Origin: Clostridia bacterium
Lineage (GTDB): Bacteria > Bacillota > Clostridia > Oscillospirales > Acutalibacteraceae
NCBI GenBank assembly: GCA_900770165.1
Contig: CAAGJJ010000055.1
Span: forward strand, 62,001-126,000
Direction: 5' to 3'
Length of the DNA: 64,000 bases
Positions 63,016 to 64,000 of this stretch are shown here, in pieces. The notes under the pieces are model-generated. The model did no database searches and was not told the origin of the DNA. It saw nothing but the letters and a program-made list of their open reading frames with translations. Each line of letters opens with the position of its first letter. The first letter of the stretch is position 1. A program made the position numbers and the translations under genes.

Positions 63016-63561
63016 ATGGGCCAGCGTGGTCCAAAACCGGGAATGGGAGGACGGCCCAAAAAAGCAATAGCAGAGAAAATTGCAGATGGCAATCCGGGCA
63101 AACGCAAGTTGACTGTCATTGATTTCAGAGACAGTGCAGCTGATTTGAAAGGACAGATAATTCCAAAGCCTTCTGAGTTTCTCTCTGCAAGACAGAAGGA
63201 TGGCACAGATCTTTGTGCTGCAGAAATTTATAAAACAACATGGAAGTGGCTTGCCGAAAGAGGCTGTGCCGCTCTTATTTCTCCACAGCTTTTAGAGCGT
63301 TATGCTATGAGCGTTGCAAGATGGATTCAGTGTGAGACCGCTACTACAGAATTTGGATTTCTGGCAAAACATCCTACTACAGGTGCAGCGATTCAATCGC
63401 CATATGTAGCTATCGCTGATAAATACATGACACAAACGAATCGCTTGTGGGGAGAAATTTATCAAATTGTCCGTGAGAATTGTACTTCCGATTACACAGG
63501 GAGCAATCCGCAGGACGATGTAATGGAACGATTGCTAAGAGCAAGGAAAGGAAATACATAA
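63016..63561 (+). CDS. terminase small subunit, P27 family
   Basis: 181 residues from ATG 63016, nine bases after GAGGAG (63001-63006); the ATGs at 63007 and 63010 are too close. GQRGPKPGMGGRPKKA at the start, then QLLERYAMSVARWIQCE and IADKYMTQTNRLWGEI fit P27. It recognises phage DNA for packaging. The large subunit should follow beyond the window. Confidence 0.93.
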   Translation: MGQRGPKPGMGGRPKKAIAEKIADGNPGKRKLTVIDFRDSAADLKGQIIPKPSEFLSARQKDGTDLCAAEIYKTTWKWLAERGCAALISPQLLERYAMSVARWIQCETATTEFGFLAKHPTTGAAIQSPYVAIADKYMTQTNRLWGEIYQIVRENCTSDYTGSNPQDDVMERLLRARKGNT

Positions 63562-64000
63562 TGTTTGAGAAAGTAAATCCATCGCACCCAGATAAGGTTG
63601 CTGACCGAATTGCCGGTGCGATTGTAGATCTAGCATACAAAAAAGAGCTCAATCCCAAGATTGCAGTGGAGGTTCTCATCGGTCATGGCGTTTGCCATAT
63701 TATTGCAGAGACTTCCGTGAATATTGCGGATGACGAAATAGCTACAGTAGTGGAGCGTATTGCAGGAAATGTAAATGTGGATTATGTGGAAGTGCCACAG
63801 GATGTTCACTTGGCAGACAATCAGAAAGATTATGTCCGTTGCGGCGATAACGGGATTTTCAAAGGTGTGCCTGTAACGGATGAACAGAAGAATCTGTCTG
63901 AGATTGCCCGACACATCTATGAATTGTATAGTTATGATGGCAAATACATTCTTGATGGCGACAGGCTAATTATTTGCCAGAGCAATGCGGATACAACTGC
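63561..64000 (+). CDS. metK: phage-type S-adenosylmethionine synthetase, 3' end outside window
   Basis: 146 residues are visible before the window ends, starting at an ATG that overlaps the terminase stop (TAATG). The opening KVNPSHPDKVADRIAGAI matches MetK's ATP-binding GHPDK segment, and later CGDNGIFKGV and DGDRLIICQSNADTT fit the family. It is embedded in the packaging genes. Phage MetK probably supplies SAM to phage DNA methyltransferases or counters host defence. Confidence 0.88.
   Translation, partial: MFEKVNPSHPDKVADRIAGAIVDLAYKKELNPKIAVEVLIGHGVCHIIAETSVNIADDEIATVVERIAGNVNVDYVEVPQDVHLADNQKDYVRCGDNGIFKGVPVTDEQKNLSEIARHIYELYSYDGKYILDGDRLIICQSNADTT

Larger units (their letters stand above)
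48704..64000 (+). mobile_element. prophage (left part), inserted next to tRNA-Pro
   Basis: From here to the window end: repressor switch, DNA replication set (helicase, polymerase A, primase-helicase, VRR-NUC), HNH endonuclease, P27 terminase small subunit and a phage-type MetK. Core metabolism genes stop at the tRNA. No integrase is visible; it may be at the far end, outside the window. The right attachment copy would also be outside. Confidence 0.85.

Noticed and set aside
48704..64000. Integrase or recombinase gene
   Set aside because: None of the frames in this segment shows tyrosine or serine recombinase motifs; it must lie outside the window.
1..64000. CRISPR array
   Set aside because: No series of regularly spaced direct repeats found.

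Overview
The window looks like chromosome from an anaerobic, endospore-forming, low-GC Firmicute of the class Clostridia. The signs are spoIIGA-sigE-sigG, spoVT and a gerA-type germinant receptor operon together with anaerobic ribonucleotide reductase (nrdDG), an [FeFe]-hydrogenase-like protein, a reverse-type rubrerythrin and a PerR-like regulator. I cannot name the species from sequence alone.

Regions 1-48.7 kb are almost entirely core genes. (1) 1-1.35 kb: a GH25/LysM muramidase cut by the window edge and a holin, i.e. a lysis pair. (2) 1.4-5 kb: nrdDG on the minus strand behind a consensus promoter with two NrdR-like boxes, then an orphan mazF. (3) 5.1-7.7 kb: spoIIGA-sigE-sigG, with a 14-bp hairpin that hides the sigG ribosome binding site. 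(4) 7.7-12.1 kb: a CAT-anticodon tRNA, ireB, and pheST behind a Phe T-box. (5) 12.3-16.7 kb: an unknown lysine-rich protein, then rpmG-secE-nusG-rplK-rplA-rplJ-rplL with two apparent L1-binding 23S rRNA mimics and an L10 leader. (6) 16.8-33.2 kb: mnmA, yebC, DUF421/DUF4363, gerABC, hprK-php-murB-rapZ-whiA-dnaE-pfkA (no yvcK between rapZ and whiA). (7) 33.3-48.4 kb: efp-pepP-aroQ-yqeG, rpsU, an HTH regulator, RNase P RNA, a nitrate/sulfonate/thiamine-precursor type ABC transporter, spoVT, phosphoglucomutase, hydrogenase, perR-rubrerythrin, an rRNA methyltransferase and hpf.

From tRNA-Pro(GGG) at 48.63-48.70 kb to the window end the content is that of a prophage or related element. First comes a left-arm accessory/immunity segment: an unknown 220-aa protein, an apparent free-standing structured small RNA with its own promoter and terminator, a SLOG-family protein, a divergent switch with two matching palindromic operators, an XRE repressor and a DUF5655-type nuclease-like protein. 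Next is a ~550-nt structured leader with tandem hairpins, then a replication operon (sigma-like protein, SNF2 helicase, family A DNA polymerase, DUF4406-like protein, primase-helicase of DUF927 type), an iteron-plus-AT-rich block that could be the origin, VRR-NUC nuclease, DUF1492 regulator, HNH endonuclease, a GC-rich candidate cos segment, P27-family terminase small subunit, and a phage-type S-adenosylmethionine synthetase cut by the window edge. No integrase, large terminase or structural gene is inside the window.

The most interesting unexplained items are the small RNA at 49.87-49.97 kb and its accessory neighbours, the long hairpin-rich leader at 51.98-52.53 kb, the candidate phage origin at 61.26-61.49 kb, and the leader RNAs on sigG and on rplK/rplA. 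All calls rest on reading the sequence; no database search or folding program was run.
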